NCBI GenBank assembly: GCA_947359465.1
Contig: OX375877.1
Coordinates: 51,808,744 to 51,872,743 of the forward strand
DNA length: 64,000 nt
Reading direction: 5' to 3'
Origin: Metellina segmentata
Taxonomy: Eukaryota > Arthropoda > Arachnida > Araneae > Tetragnathidae
Part shown: positions 35,901-46,531 of the stretch, piece after piece
How positions within the stretch are numbered: position 1 is the stretch's first letter
How the letters are laid out: every line of letters begins with the position of its first letter
Program-made: the position numbers and the translations under genes
Notes under the pieces: generated by a model
The model's input: the letters and a program-made list of their open reading frames with translations, nothing else
The model's database searches: none
Told to the model about the DNA's origin: nothing

Positions 35901-37035
35901 TTACAGTGTGTGATTTGGTGTTTGGATAAAAAGTATATCTCTTTATCTGTCTTTTAATGGAGTGGAGGAACGAATGTGGTTGGAGTGTAAATGAAGACGA
36001 ATCAGTGTCAGGGTTGAGCTGGCTGTATAAAAGCCGTGGGAAAATCAGGGATACCTGGGCCGAAAATTTTGATAGCTATCAGAGTTACATAATTTTTGGA
36101 CAAAACCGAAATTACAGTTGCATTTGCTCTTTTACACGGAGTTTGATTATGCGAGCTCGGGTGATTACAAAGTGGCTATAGACAAGTTAGGTATAGTTTG
36201 GTTGTTGCTTTTCTTACAGTGGGTGATTTGGTGTTTGGATAAAAAGTATATCTCTTTATCTGTCTTTTAATGGAGTGGAGGAACGAATGTGGTTGGAGTG
36301 TAAATGAAGACGAATCAGTGTCAGGGTTGAGCTGGCTGTATAAAAGCCGTGGGAAAATCAGGGATACCTGGGCCGAAAATTTTGAAAGCTATCAGAGTTA
36401 CATAATTTTTGGACAAAACCGAAATTACAGTTGCATTTGCGCTTTTACACGGAGTTTGATTATGCGAGCTCGGGTGATTACAAAGTGGCTATAGACAAGT
36501 TAGGTATAGTTTGGTTGTTGCTTTTCTTACAGTGTGTGATTTGGTGTTTGGATAAAAAGTATATCTCTTTATCTGTCTTTTAATGGAGTGGAGGAACGAA
36601 TGTGGTTGGAGTGTAAATGAAGACGAATCAGTGTCAGGGTTGAGCTGGCTGTATAAAAGCCGTGGGAAAATCAGGGATACCTGGGCCAAAAATTTTGATA
36701 GCTATCAGAGTTACATAATTTTTGGACAAAACCGAAATTACAGTTGCATTTGCGCTTTTACACGGAGTTTGATTATGCGAGCTCGGGTGATTACAAAGTG
36801 GCTATAGACAAGTTAGGTATAGTTTGGTTGTTGCTTTTCTTTCGCGATACAGTGTGTGTTAGTATTTGGATGAAAGTATATTTCTTTATCTGTCTTTTAA
36901 TGGAGTAGAGGAACGAATGTGGTTGGAGCGTAAATGAAGACAGTTCAGTGTCAGGGTTGAGTCGTGTAATAAAAGCCATGGGAAAATCAGGGATATCTGG
37001 GCCGGAAAGTTTGAGAGCTGTTAGAATTACAAATT
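32964..37035 (+). repeat. Satellite array, 313-317 bp monomer, 943-bp higher-order repeat
   Basis: A partial unit at the left, then monomers starting (at ATGGAG) at 33130, 33445, 33758, 34071, 34388, 34701, 35014, 35331, 35644, 35957, 36270, 36583 and a decayed last one at 36900. Three types recur in order. Type A carries the GCGATACAG insertion in its tail and is usually 317 bp. Type B has a stop (TAG) at codon 3 and GTTCAGCTGG. Type C has GTGGGTGATTTGG. A+B+C gives a 943-bp unit that repeats exactly from 34071 to 35014. After 35644 the order slips to C-A-C-A-B. A and C monomers hold an identical-looking 74-codon frame, but type B lacks it and monomer lengths are not multiples of three, so coding is doubtful. 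Confidence 0.97.
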
Positions 37036-37106
37036 TTTTCATATTTACATTTTGTGAAAACAGGTTCTTCAATCAACATGAAAATTAAAATTACAATATT
37101 ATTATT

Positions 37107-37165
37107 TGAGGTATGTAGCTGAATTAACGTCACTCTGGATAAACACAACGGGTCATTGGCGACTT
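37107..37165 (-). mobile_element. SINE 3'-end fragment
   Basis: GAATTAACGTCACTCTGG, then AACACAACGGGTCATTGGCG: only the 3' end of the main SINE family. Confidence 0.55.
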
Positions 37166-37584
37166 CATTATTTTAGAAAACTATTATGATCTACTAAAAC
37201 CCCAAAATTTACAAATTGCAGCAATTTCCTTTGATTGAGATTGGCTCGAAATCAAAATCAATTGAATGCTTAGCATTATTAGACAACCTTATAGTCAATT
37301 AGACAATCCTATCAATCAACTTTCTCACAAAGACAATAAAATACGAAAAATTATAGTCCTAAATTAACCAGGAGCCCCAAAAGCCTAATTGCACGCAATC
37401 ATAGAAATTCTGTGCCAGACTCAAGCGCTGTCATAGCTTGAGGCTATCTTTTACAAACATGGGAAAATGAGAGAGAACATGGAAAGAGCGATGGACCCTG
37501 CGTAAGGACTCCCGGCGAGTATCATCATGCAATGAGAAAGACAGGATGATCCAAGCGCTGTCTTGGGTCCCACATTAGTTCCAC
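37166..37584. other. Unassigned
   Basis: AT-rich. A GCTTGAGGCTATCTTTTACA stretch at 37435 recurs as GCTTGAGGCTGTCTTATACA at 38169, so these sequences flank the next array on both sides. Confidence 0.45.
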
Positions 37585-38160
37585 ATCAGCCTGCAAATTG
37601 TCTGAAATGCGCATGCACACCAATAGGTTGTCTGTTCTGAAACGGAGAACGCATGCGCATGTCGTTTGTTTTGTCACATTCTGCTCCATTGTTTCCTGAG
37701 CTTTGGCAAAGCACACATTGGGCCAAGATCAGTTCTGTGGCACTAACTGGTTGAAATGTGCTTGAATACAAACGAGTGTTCAGTGCGGAAACGGAGAACG
37801 CATACGCGTGTCACGTCGTGTTGTATGCTACTCCGATGTGTTGCTGGGCTTATGCAAATGTTTCCTGAGCATTGGCAAAGCACACATTAGGCCAAAATCA
37901 GTTCTGTGGCACAAATTAGTTGATATGCGCATGCGTACAAACGAGTGTTCAGTGCGGAAATGGAGAACGCATACGCGTGTCACGTCGTGTTGTATGCTAC
38001 TCCGATGCGTTGCTGGGCTTAGGCAAACCGCACACTGGTTCAACAGCAATCGTGCGATGCTAAATTGACTGAAATACGCATGCGTACAAGCGTCGAAACG
38101 GAGAACGCATACGCATTGCGCATGTCATTTTCAGTCGCATGCTGCAGTAGTGTGTAACCG
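37585..38160. repeat. Tandem array, four units of ~138-169 bp
   Basis: Unit landmarks GAAACGGAGAACGCAT fall at 37639, 37788, 37957 (one change) and 38095. Each unit also has a GCGCATGCG-type alternating purine-pyrimidine motif; GTTTCCTGAGC and CAAAGCACACATT recur in the inner units. The several short frames are by-products. Confidence 0.85.
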
Positions 38161-39810
38161 GGCTTAGGGCTTGAGGCTGTCTTATACAAAGGGAAGAGAA
38201 TGAGAGACCATAACCAAATATCCACAGCTTATCTAGATTAGATTCCAACTACAGATGGAAACATGATATAGAGTAGAAGAATGTGTTGAAGACACCCATT
38301 CTTCAAGACAAACACCTTTATACAATAAAAAATAAACTATTTGAGAATGAAAAAATCGAACGTTCGTTGTCCCTGGTCGGCTGTTTCGTTGATAATCAAG
38401 GACGTTAAACTAAGATCTGGCTTCTCCCTCAGATTTACGTTTAGACTTTAGAAAAGTGCTCTTGCTTCAAGTTTCATCAATTCCAGGCTTCTATGGTATC
38501 AGATGCGAGCTGTCGGGCTCTCAAAATTTGATTCTTTGAGCTCGTAATGTAGCTAAACTCATCGATTCATGCACATTCTCCAATAACTCCATACTTCAAA
38601 AAATGAATTTTCCCTCTTCAAAGCCAACTATTTCTTTTCTAAACATTTGTATGAGTTCAAAATGCAATACATCCATACATCAATAATACATCCACATATA
38701 TAATTCAAAAGAAAATTTTTGTTATTGAATTATATCCATCCATGTCTTAAAAGTAGTTTCCTAAAGTGGTTACTACTACCCCCTGTGGACATTGAAGGAC
38801 TCATGAGGGACATACTTCACCCAGGTGAAATAGAAAAGTTGAGGATGCTAAGAAATTGCCGACTAAAAATTTTCAAAGAAATTATCCACTTGATCATACA
38901 GATTCAATCACTATTGTCATTGATTCTTTTTTAAACTTAGAAGAACCGACAAATATGGTTGATTGTGCAGATTTAAGGATGAACGAAATATGCTTTAAAA
39001 TAATAACTATACTTTAAAAGGATAACTATGCTCTAAAAGGACAACTACTCATTTGATTTTTGTAAAAGAACCAGTATATGCAATAATTGTGCTGGATTTT
39101 CTTATATATTAAGATCATAATTAACGTGATGAATTATAACCACATTACAATTACAATTTGCAGTCAAGGTTATTAAAATCATGCCATAAGAACATTGATA
39201 TTATTTGTAACGACAAACGAATGAGTTGCAAAAGCTGAATTTTTTTTCTCTGAAAAATCTACCAGTTATGCAAGACGTTTATTTCCTTTACCAATTATTC
39301 TTCCCTCTTCGTATTATCCTCGTAGACAATAATCATAGTAAATCTAACACAACTCAAGGTCATTTCACCATATTCTTTCTTTAATTCTGACCCTCAGAAG
39401 CAAGTTGCACATCAAAGGAATGTTATCACCTTGGAGGTTAGTCATAAAAGGAAGCTTCAGACTTTCTTTAATGAAAAAACCATATTCCTATCCATAGTAA
39501 TTTGTTTTCCAACTCTCCGTTTTTTCATGTATTTTATTGTACCCATAATCACTGACTGCTGTTAAGACAATGTTGTACTGAGGTCATGTCGATTTCCGTG
39601 TTTATGTTCTCATATTGCTTCGAATGTAAGTTATTGGAAGAATTGATGTCATCGCGATTTGAAATAAGCTCAGTTTGGTAACAGCATCCATCCTTGGGTA
39701 TTGAATTTAGCTGTAATCGAATGTGATATATTGTACTTGTATGACAACAAATCTCAATCCACACGTTTTGTAAGCTGAACTGTAAATGACTAGTCATTTA
39801 GATTAATATC
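38161..39810. other. Unassigned, no gene seen
   Basis: AT-rich with no repeat boundary; frames are short and without domains. Confidence 0.5.
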
Positions 39811-39813
39811 TAA

Positions 39814-41837
39814 TGGCCGTATTCACAAGTCCGAGTTAACCCGCGGATCAACGATGATTCCCGGGTAATCGAAAAAGTCGTATTCACAATGCCTGATCCG
39901 TGGTTAAACCACCGTTTCGATATTACATCTTGATCCTCCGAAATCGGCGAATTAACACTTGGTTGAGAGTTACGCATGCGCAGTACTATTTTTTTTTTTT
40001 TTTCGGAGGAAGCGAGAAATACTTTAACCCTTCTTTGCATAATGGTGGAAATTTCCATCATAACATTGAATGCCCAAAAATTATATAAAAGAACAAATTC
40101 ACTTTAAGTTGATCGTGTCTGGATACCTTTTTAATGTCCATTGCATAAAAAAAAACCATAGCCGTCAAAAATAAGCAAGTGTCACTATCAGTAAAACGAG
40201 CTTGAAGTTGTCATTCCGCTGTTTGTTGTAGTTGCAATAAACATATGATTTCGTTTTTAATTTTGTTTTATTATATTTGAGTTTCCATTGCTAAAAAAGT
40301 GAAAATAAGTGGAAGAAAGGTTTGTAACATGTGTTTGTGTTATTTTTAGAGCAATTTCTGAAAAAGTTTGCGTTTAATTTAAAAAATACCACATGATACC
40401 ATTATATTGTTTTTTGCTAAATTTATACTATAAATATATACTAAGATTTTTTTTAACCATTTTTCCTTTAATTTTGAACATGAATTATATCACCTTGATT
40501 TATTTCACCAATAAAGAAAAAAATCATGCAAAGAAGGGTTAAACAAAAGAAAATAGATGACACTTCATTCTGTGCTAAATTACAGTATTCTTGCTACAAC
40601 GCGCATTCAACTGATCTGATATGAATCGGAAAAAGAACTTGATTACATTTTTTATAAAATAGATATGTCCAGATTTAATCAGGTTCGAACTATATCATGG
40701 CTCGCCAGAGTAGATTCCAATGAGAGAGCGAACGGTAGAATTTGAGTATGGCAGATGCAAATTCGTCGTGGAATAAAAATGATTTCGTCGATTTATTACC
40801 AAACTGAAAGAAAATTGACAACGCAAGTGTTACTTCAATTTACACCAACAAACACCCATACGGACAAATACAAAAATAATCGGATTACATTGATTTGTCA
40901 AGCGTGGTGTACAATTCTTTCTTGTCAAATTTAGGTTTCTATAACAATCCAATTTGAAACTAAATATCTAAATGCATTTCTTTTTCCAAGCCCAAATTAA
41001 AATGCCATATGCGTTTTATTTAATCACAATTTGGAATCAATACTGTCTGCAAAGTACGTGTTTGACTGGTATGAATTACAGTGCCTATATAATAAGAGTG
41101 GCGACATACTGGAAACACTTTCTGATTGGCTTAGAGACCTTTTCTACCGCCCGAGGCGGTCTTTTCCTAGCTCCCATAGACTTAACATGGGAACTTTTTG
41201 TGTGTTCGAGAAAAACGTGTGTATATTAAATTTAAAAGAAAATATAGCTTTTTCATGTTCCATTTCGTGTTCTAGAATGTTTATTTATTATTATTTTAGT
41301 GTTTTGTCAGTATAAAATTGAGGACTTTTTAAGGAAATAGCTTTTTTTGAACAACATGGTGTTTTCCGCAATCTAAGTTAGCGCGTTGTGCAATCCATCT
41401 CATCCATTACGCATGTAATTGAGCGTTTATATGACTCATTTATATCGAATATATCCATATTATAACAATCATGTTTTTTGTTCTCCCTGAAATGATATAT
41501 TAATTCGCCCAGCAACCTTCTGACGTTCGCCCAGCAACCTTGAGACGATTCTGGTAGGAAAATGGCTGCCGCGCATGCGCATTGGGCCAAATTTGGTCCC
41601 TTGTCGCCACTTATTATATAGGCACTCTAGTATGAATAGATTCGGGCGTCGTAACAAATATCAACAATACCATGTGATCCTGACCAGTGAGGTAGTTGCC
41701 AATCACAGCGAGTGTTTCCTTTTAATCCGGGGATGACTTAACCCGCCGTGGAATACGGTTCTTAATGATCCGTGATTTAACTCTGACCCGTGGATCAACT
41801 GATCCTCGAGTTAACTCGAGGCTTGTGAACATGGCCA
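39814..41837. mobile_element. TAA-flanked TIR element, PIF/Harbinger-like
   Basis: Flanked by TAA (39811-39813 and 41838-41840). The ends are TGGCCGTATTCACAAG and, reverse-complemented, TGGCCATGTTCACAAG, with continuing inverted similarity through CCGAGTTAAC / CTCGAGTTAAC. It spans 2024 bp including a nested 553-bp hAT MITE (41077-41629). No transposase or Myb-like frame is recognisable in the remaining ~1.47 kb, so it is a non-autonomous or fully decayed copy. Confidence 0.8.
41077..41629. mobile_element. hAT MITE, TAGAGTGCC family, copy A
   Basis: A perfect 8-bp duplication GTATGAAT (41069-41076, 41630-41637) surrounds ends TACAGTGCCTATATAATAAG and, reverse-complemented, TAGAGTGCCTATATAATAAG. 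It is inserted inside the TAA-flanked element and is highly similar along its whole length to 46578-47116. The two copies share a 60+ codon frame, explained by recent common origin. Non-coding. Confidence 0.92.
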
Positions 41838-41840
41838 TAA

Positions 41841-42096
41841 GACTTCAAAGCTTATTTTATTAGCAGTGGTATAGTAACCTTAGCATATGCCAGCCATCCA
41901 GTTGGTCGCGGATTCACATCCTGGTTTGTAAGCTCGTGAATGTTGGTGATTGTCGATGTTAGGAGTAGCAATTGTTCACCCGTTGGGTGCTTCTTCACAA
42001 GTAGCTGCCAATTTGCCCCTTGTACTGCGGACTGAGAAGTTTGTGGTCTGAGAAATTAATGATTGAACCCATTAAAAAATGTTGGATAACATGATA
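41841..42096. other. Unassigned
   Basis: No repeat or gene recognised between the two elements. Confidence 0.4.
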
Positions 42097-42663
42097 CAGT
42101 ACCCTACAATAATGGACCGGACGCCAGTGGATTTGCATAAAATCGGACTATTTGTTTAAGGGTGTTTTTCGTGGTATGGCCTGGGACCTTTGCATGTTGT
42201 TTCTTGTCAATAGTACGCAGACGCCTAGCTGAACATTTTGGACAATCAAGTTCTTCCTACGCTCTGGCAATTTTATGGAATGGACGAATGTTACTTCCAG
42301 GACGACAACGCTTCATGTCATGTTGCAGCCTCTGTCAAGCAGTGGTATCAAGATATGGATGTAAGTCGTCTTCCCTGGCCTGCCCAGAGTCCCGACCTAA
42401 ACCCCATATACATTTGAGGGACGAGTTAGAGCGACGCTTACGGACAAGAGAACCGCGGTGTAATCTACAGCTGAGCTGGCGACATTCTTGCAGCAGGAAT
42501 GGACACAAATACCCTTAGCTTTGTACAAAAACCTTGTTGAAAGTATGCCCAGAAGGGTTGATAGTGTAATTGCAGCACGTGGTGGACCATCCCCGTATTA
42601 AAGCATGTATTCTTTCCCTTATACCATCACATCTTCTGTCCGGTTCATTATTGTAGGGTAGTG
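42097..42663 (+). mobile_element. Tc1-like element, 5' half deleted
   Basis: TA target dinucleotides (42095-42096, 42664-42665) flank inverted ends CAGTACCCTACAATAATGG and, reverse-complemented, CACTACCCTACAATAATGA, extending through ACCGGAC. At 567 bp against roughly 1.2-1.6 kb for an intact element, it has lost the DNA-binding half and keeps the C-terminal half of the transposase. Confidence 0.9.
42162..42601 (+). pseudogene. Tc1-like transposase, C-terminal half
   Basis: In split frames the sequence reads the standard landmarks of a DD34E transposase. These are VFRGMAWD after the lost first Asp, YFQDDNASCHVA holding the second catalytic Asp, LPWPAQSPDLNPI, then DELERRLR, and the terminal AARGGPSPY followed by TAA at 42599. 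The codon after NPI, normally the catalytic Glu, is disrupted by a frame change near 42408-42412, where the reading becomes NPIYI-stop. Helix-turn-helix regions and the first Asp are absent. The 118-codon frame at 42162-42518 mixes real and shifted segments. Dead. Confidence 0.88.
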
Positions 42664-42665
42664 TA

Positions 42666-43084
42666 TTTCGATATGTGACTATAATATCGCCCTCCCTCAG
42701 TGCAAAGGTGCTACTCCATAAAAAATGCGTTCTTCCAAGGAGAAACAGTTTAAAAATTTTGAAAGTGCCATAGAAAACACTGTGAGTGCTACACTGTTAG
42801 CCGCTATAGGTTTAACACTTTCATGCTTTGAGTTTCGAAATATTAAGTGAACTGGAGCACGCGCAGACGATAAACACAGTTGTATTTTTTAATTAATTCA
42901 CATTCCTAAAATTTGAGAGCACGCGCTCGAAAGTTTGCAATGTTTTCAGAAGAACCGGCAAATTCGGTCGCCGTTTCCATAGCAAGAGTCGAATATGAAA
43001 ATCTTAAAAAACCACTATTACATTAAACAACACGGATCAGCTAAAACATATCTATGATTCGGTATTTCTATGAGGTAGGTATTT
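42666..43084. other. Unassigned
   Basis: No repeat or gene recognised. Confidence 0.4.
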
Positions 43085-43705
43085 TTGCTGCAGATATAAC
43101 AGTTGTAACAAAAAGTAGCGAAAATATCCAAAGATTCCGAATTTTGTCTGATCAACTTTTGATTGCATTCAATTGAATTATTAACCGATTTCAAAAATAA
43201 TAGTACCGTAAGAAAGAGTACATTCTGAGGTATACTGCGATATTTTAAAAATTAAAAACTAATAGTAATAAGATATAGATACGGCAGTTTTAAAAAAAAG
43301 TAACAAAAATGTCCCGATTTTTCCTGAATTTCAAAAAAATACTATAAAAAACCAAATTTAAATTTCAAAAAAAAAAAAAAACTCGACGAGCTGCAAATAT
43401 TTACGTTGAGCGGTACCCTTTAAAAAAACCTCACGGTTGAAGACTGAAAATTTGTATGCGTTTTGCTCACTCGCGGAAGAAATTTCGCTTTTTCAATTTT
43501 GACACTTAATAAACCCTAAACTAATAGCCGCATCGGAAAAAAAATCTTAATAATTGTCCAGGGAATACGATGAAGAACAAACCATGTTAATTTCGTTTTT
43601 TTCCGATCAGTACTTTCTCGGGAAATCGTCTAAGAATCGAGCTAAACAACACAGTTTTCAATCCTGCGGCGGTAGCGGCGGTAACTTTTTTTAAATATAG
43701 AGTGA
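43085..43705 (-). mobile_element. Helitron family B, 3'-truncated copy
   Basis: On the minus strand it starts at TCACTCTATATTTAAAA (43705) and runs through GCGGCGG, the TCGATTCTTAGACGATTTCC region and TAAACCCTAA, all shared with 51801-52560 and 53396-54455. The hairpin/CTAG 3' end is missing at the left, so the limit near 43085 is approximate. Non-coding. Confidence 0.75.
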
Positions 43706-43743
43706 AATTTTAATTTTATGGAAAGTTGGTCGAAATATATATG

Positions 43744-44636
43744 CACAGTCCAGTCACATTAATGTGACCACCTGTCAAAAGCCAGAATAACTACCTTTGG
43801 CAGAGCGGACCGCTGCGAGACGTGCAGGAAGAGAGTCAATTAGGTTTCTGAAGGTGTTCACTGATGTGTTGAGCCATGCCGACACCAGTGCCGTGGCCAG
43901 CTGCGCTAGATTACCTCCCTCCTCCAGCCTGGATCCTTCCAGCAATTGTTGCAGGGTGTTTGCTTTCAGACGTTTCACGCCGTATAGGCCAACCTCCATC
44001 TGTCCGATGGAGCATAAAACGTGATTCATCGGAAAAAGCCATATGTCGCCACTCTGTGGACGTCCAGTTGCGGTACTCGCGTGCAAATTCCAGCCTTCGT
44101 CGCCGAAGAACAGCAGTCAGCATAGGTGCATTAACCAGTCGTCCGCTGTGGAGTCCCATGCACAGCAACGTTCGCTGAACCGTTGTTGAGGATACACTCT
44201 TGGTAGCCCGTTGGTTCATCTGGGCGGTCAGTTGCTCAACAGTTGCACGTCTATTCGCCCGTATCTCCGTAGCCTTCGTTCGCCTCTGTGATCTATAGCC
44301 CGTGGTGCACCAAATGTGCCACGCCGCTGATTTTGGATAGTGCTATTTTGCCATGCACGGTATACTTTTACCACGGCAGCACGCGAACAGTTCACAAAAT
44401 TAGCCGTTTCCGAAATTCTTCCACCCTTGGCCCGAAAGCTAATAATAATGCTCTTTTGGACGTCGGATAAATCGCTACGTTTCTGCATTACGCCAACGAT
44501 TGAAATGCTTTCCGATGCCCTAGGACATCCTTTATATACACTCCACTGCAATGTGCTGCCACCTGCCTTTTGTGATTGGTTATTTTGCATTGACGTCGAA
44601 AGTAGGTGGTAGTCACATTAATGTGACTGGACTGTG
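43744..44636 (-). mobile_element. Tc1-like element, internally deleted
   Basis: The inverted ends CACAGTCCAGTCACATTAAT match on both sides and extend through GTGAC(C/T)ACCACCT-like sequence. The right end is followed by TA (44637-44638); the left flank reads TG, one change from TA. The 893-bp element carries a broken transposase on the minus strand. Its termini differ from those of 42097-42663, so the two belong to different Tc1 families. Confidence 0.92.
43775..44488 (-). pseudogene. Tc1-like transposase, catalytic core deleted
   Basis: The likely start is MQKRSDLSDVQKSIIISF (Met codon at 44486-44488). The first helix-turn-helix (ISETANFVNCSRAAVVKVY) and the R-rich second DNA-binding region with TTVQRTLLCMGLHS follow, then AFSDESRFML with the first catalytic Asp and HPATIAGRIQAGGG. 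The frame shifts near 44225. Around 43914 the sequence jumps to the C-terminal tail LATALVSAWLNTSVNTFRN and stops at 43775. The second Asp, the Glu and the PAQSPDLNPIE region are missing. About 235 codons remain of ~340. Dead. Confidence 0.9.
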
Positions 44637-44638
44637 TA

Positions 44639-45223
44639 CATCGCCCAGAAATAAACTTGTCGTAAGTGATATTTTGCACAAGTTAAATAATTCGTTAGAA
44701 TCTAACTCCTAAATAAAACAATTAACGCATAAACATTTGAATATGTAATTGTTCAAATATGGTGGATTCATTTTTTTACGTATTGTCAGAATTCCATATA
44801 AAATTAGAAAATCAAACATTAATTCTGGTGCTACCAGATACCGAGCCTCAAAATAAAAATCTTAATAATGGATTTTTGCTTGCATTTTTCGCATCAGACT
44901 CATTTTTTTACAAAATGTTACTAATGCAAAAAAAAATAATGTTATCTTTTCATATCAATCAGATATTTTTAACTTATTGATATTTTTAAATAAAAAAATA
45001 AGTTCAAATATAAGTACAAAAATTAAAATTCTTAAAAAATAACTTTTTTTTTTTTTTCGGTAATGCTGAAAAAAAAATCTAATTTTTATACCCCTTAAAC
45101 GTAATAATACTCAATACTATTCCTATGGGAATTTTGAATTGTGTTTAGAAACCACTTGCACACCTAGAACAAGTATAACGGGGGTCAATATGTAGCCTAT
45201 GTTATTCACGTAATTCTAAAGAA
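44639..45223. other. Unassigned, AT-rich
   Basis: Low-complexity A/T runs; the 73-codon frame at 44759-44980 has no domain. Confidence 0.45.
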
Positions 45224-45540
45224 TAAGGCCCATTGTGCACATACGATTTTTCAACGTACGCGGCATCGCAGTCCAACTATACACACATAACCGTGAAATG
45301 ACGCAAGTTCTCATTTCGCACCATTTGCGATGGATATTTTATCGAAGAAAACGTGTTTATTTCTCTTACTTGGCGTACAAAAAGTATATTTTGAAATTAA
45401 ATAGACGATTTTTACTGGATACAACCATTTATTAATTATTAATATTCCATTTGTTTATGAAAACAAGGTACTTGAGACCGGAGAAGCGTCTGCGGCAATC
45501 TGCGGCGCCGTGGGAAATTGCGGTACAGGTTGCTTTTAGT
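45224..45540. mobile_element. TIR element, copy 1, right-truncated
   Basis: Starts TAAGGCCCATTGTGCACA and matches the reverse complement of 47526-48471 over AACCGTGA(A/C)(A/G)TGACGCAAG, TCGAAGAAAACGTGTTTAT and GAGACCGGAGAAGCGT-like blocks. It lacks the Helitron found in the other copy, giving an empty site at 45438/45439. Truncated where a SINE begins. Superfamily not assigned. Confidence 0.75.
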
Positions 45541-45553
45541 CTGTTTGTGTATT

Positions 45554-46526
45554 TAGGTAGTTTATTAACGTCGTACTGGAGCAAAATAACGGTCTGTTGG
45601 CGACGGGACGGTATATATCCAGAAGGGACCAAGAACAAAGGACAATGCCTTGTAATTTTGAACCACGGTAGGATGACGAAGTCAACACCTGAGTTGGCAA
45701 ACCATCAGAAAAACTTCAACACCACGTTAACGTGATTACATTTGAGACAACGACATATTTAACGTGAACCAGCCTCCGTGAACACTATGGTGGGCCGAAA
45801 AAAGGTTGTTTTTTGCTATCACATTCTAATTGTACGGAAAAGTTGTCTCCATGCAGTAAAATCAATGTTGAAAAAAATTTCATCCCGTTTTATTGATATC
45901 TTTTGCCTTCCCAAGGGGTTCAAACCCTCCAAAAAGATCAAAATTTCCGACATTTTTAAAAAAATGTTAAAATGTTTACAGTTACGTTTTAATAGTGCGC
46001 AAAAGTAAGTTAATACATTCAATATCAAGGTTAAAAAAATTGTTTAGATCAGTACATATCTTCTGACTCCCCAACGGGGGCCAAATAGCAGAAAAAACAG
46101 ATCACCAATTTTTACCGTAATTGCAAAAGTCGATATTTTGCAAAAATGTAATTTTTTCAGCTATTTGGACCCCGTTGAGATGGCAGAAGATATGTACTGA
46201 TCTAAACAATTTTTTTACCGTTGATATTGAATGTATTAGCTCACTTTTGCGCACTATTAGAACGTAACTGCAAACATTTTTATTTTTTATAAAAATAATC
46301 CCCGAATTTTGATCTGTTTGGAGGTTTTGAACCCCTTGGGAAGACAAAGGATATCGATAAATCGGGCTGAAATTTTTTACGCATTAGTTTTTCTGCATGA
46401 GCCAACTTTTCCGCACTATTAGAATGTGTTAGCAAAAAAAAAAAAAAAAATGACCCACCCTAGTGTACACGACGATATTTGGCTAGACTGGTTTTGAACT
46501 CGTAACCTCTGGTTACTCGAATCCAT
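45554..46526 (-). mobile_element. tRNA-derived SINE split by a fold-back hAT
   Basis: The SINE 3' part occupies 45554-45785 (TATTAACGTCGTACTGGAGC, TTGTAATTTTGAACCACGG). The head part resumes at 46463 (GTGTACACGACGATATTTGG, TTTTGAACTCGTAACC). The split falls exactly at the CGTGTACAC motif of the family consensus. Confidence 0.85.
45786..46462. mobile_element. Fold-back hAT element
   Basis: Flanked by GTGAACAC (45778-45785) and GTGTACAC (46463-46470), an 8-bp duplication of SINE sequence with one change. The ends are TATGGTGGGCC and, reverse-complemented, TAGGGTGGGTC. Almost the entire 677 bp is two inverted arms of ~330 bp that share GCGCA(A/C)AAGT(A/G)A-type and TTCCCAAGGGGTTCAAA blocks and meet near 46125. 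It could form a long hairpin. Short frames on both strands reflect the palindrome. Confidence 0.88.
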
Positions 46527-46531
46527 TGCTC

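Noticed and set aside
33130..36807. Repeated 74-codon frames as a tandem gene family
   Set aside because: They coincide with satellite monomers, type B units lack the frame, and no domain or signal is seen.
42162..42518. Intact 118-aa protein
   Set aside because: It is a frame-mixed reading of a decayed Tc1 transposase.
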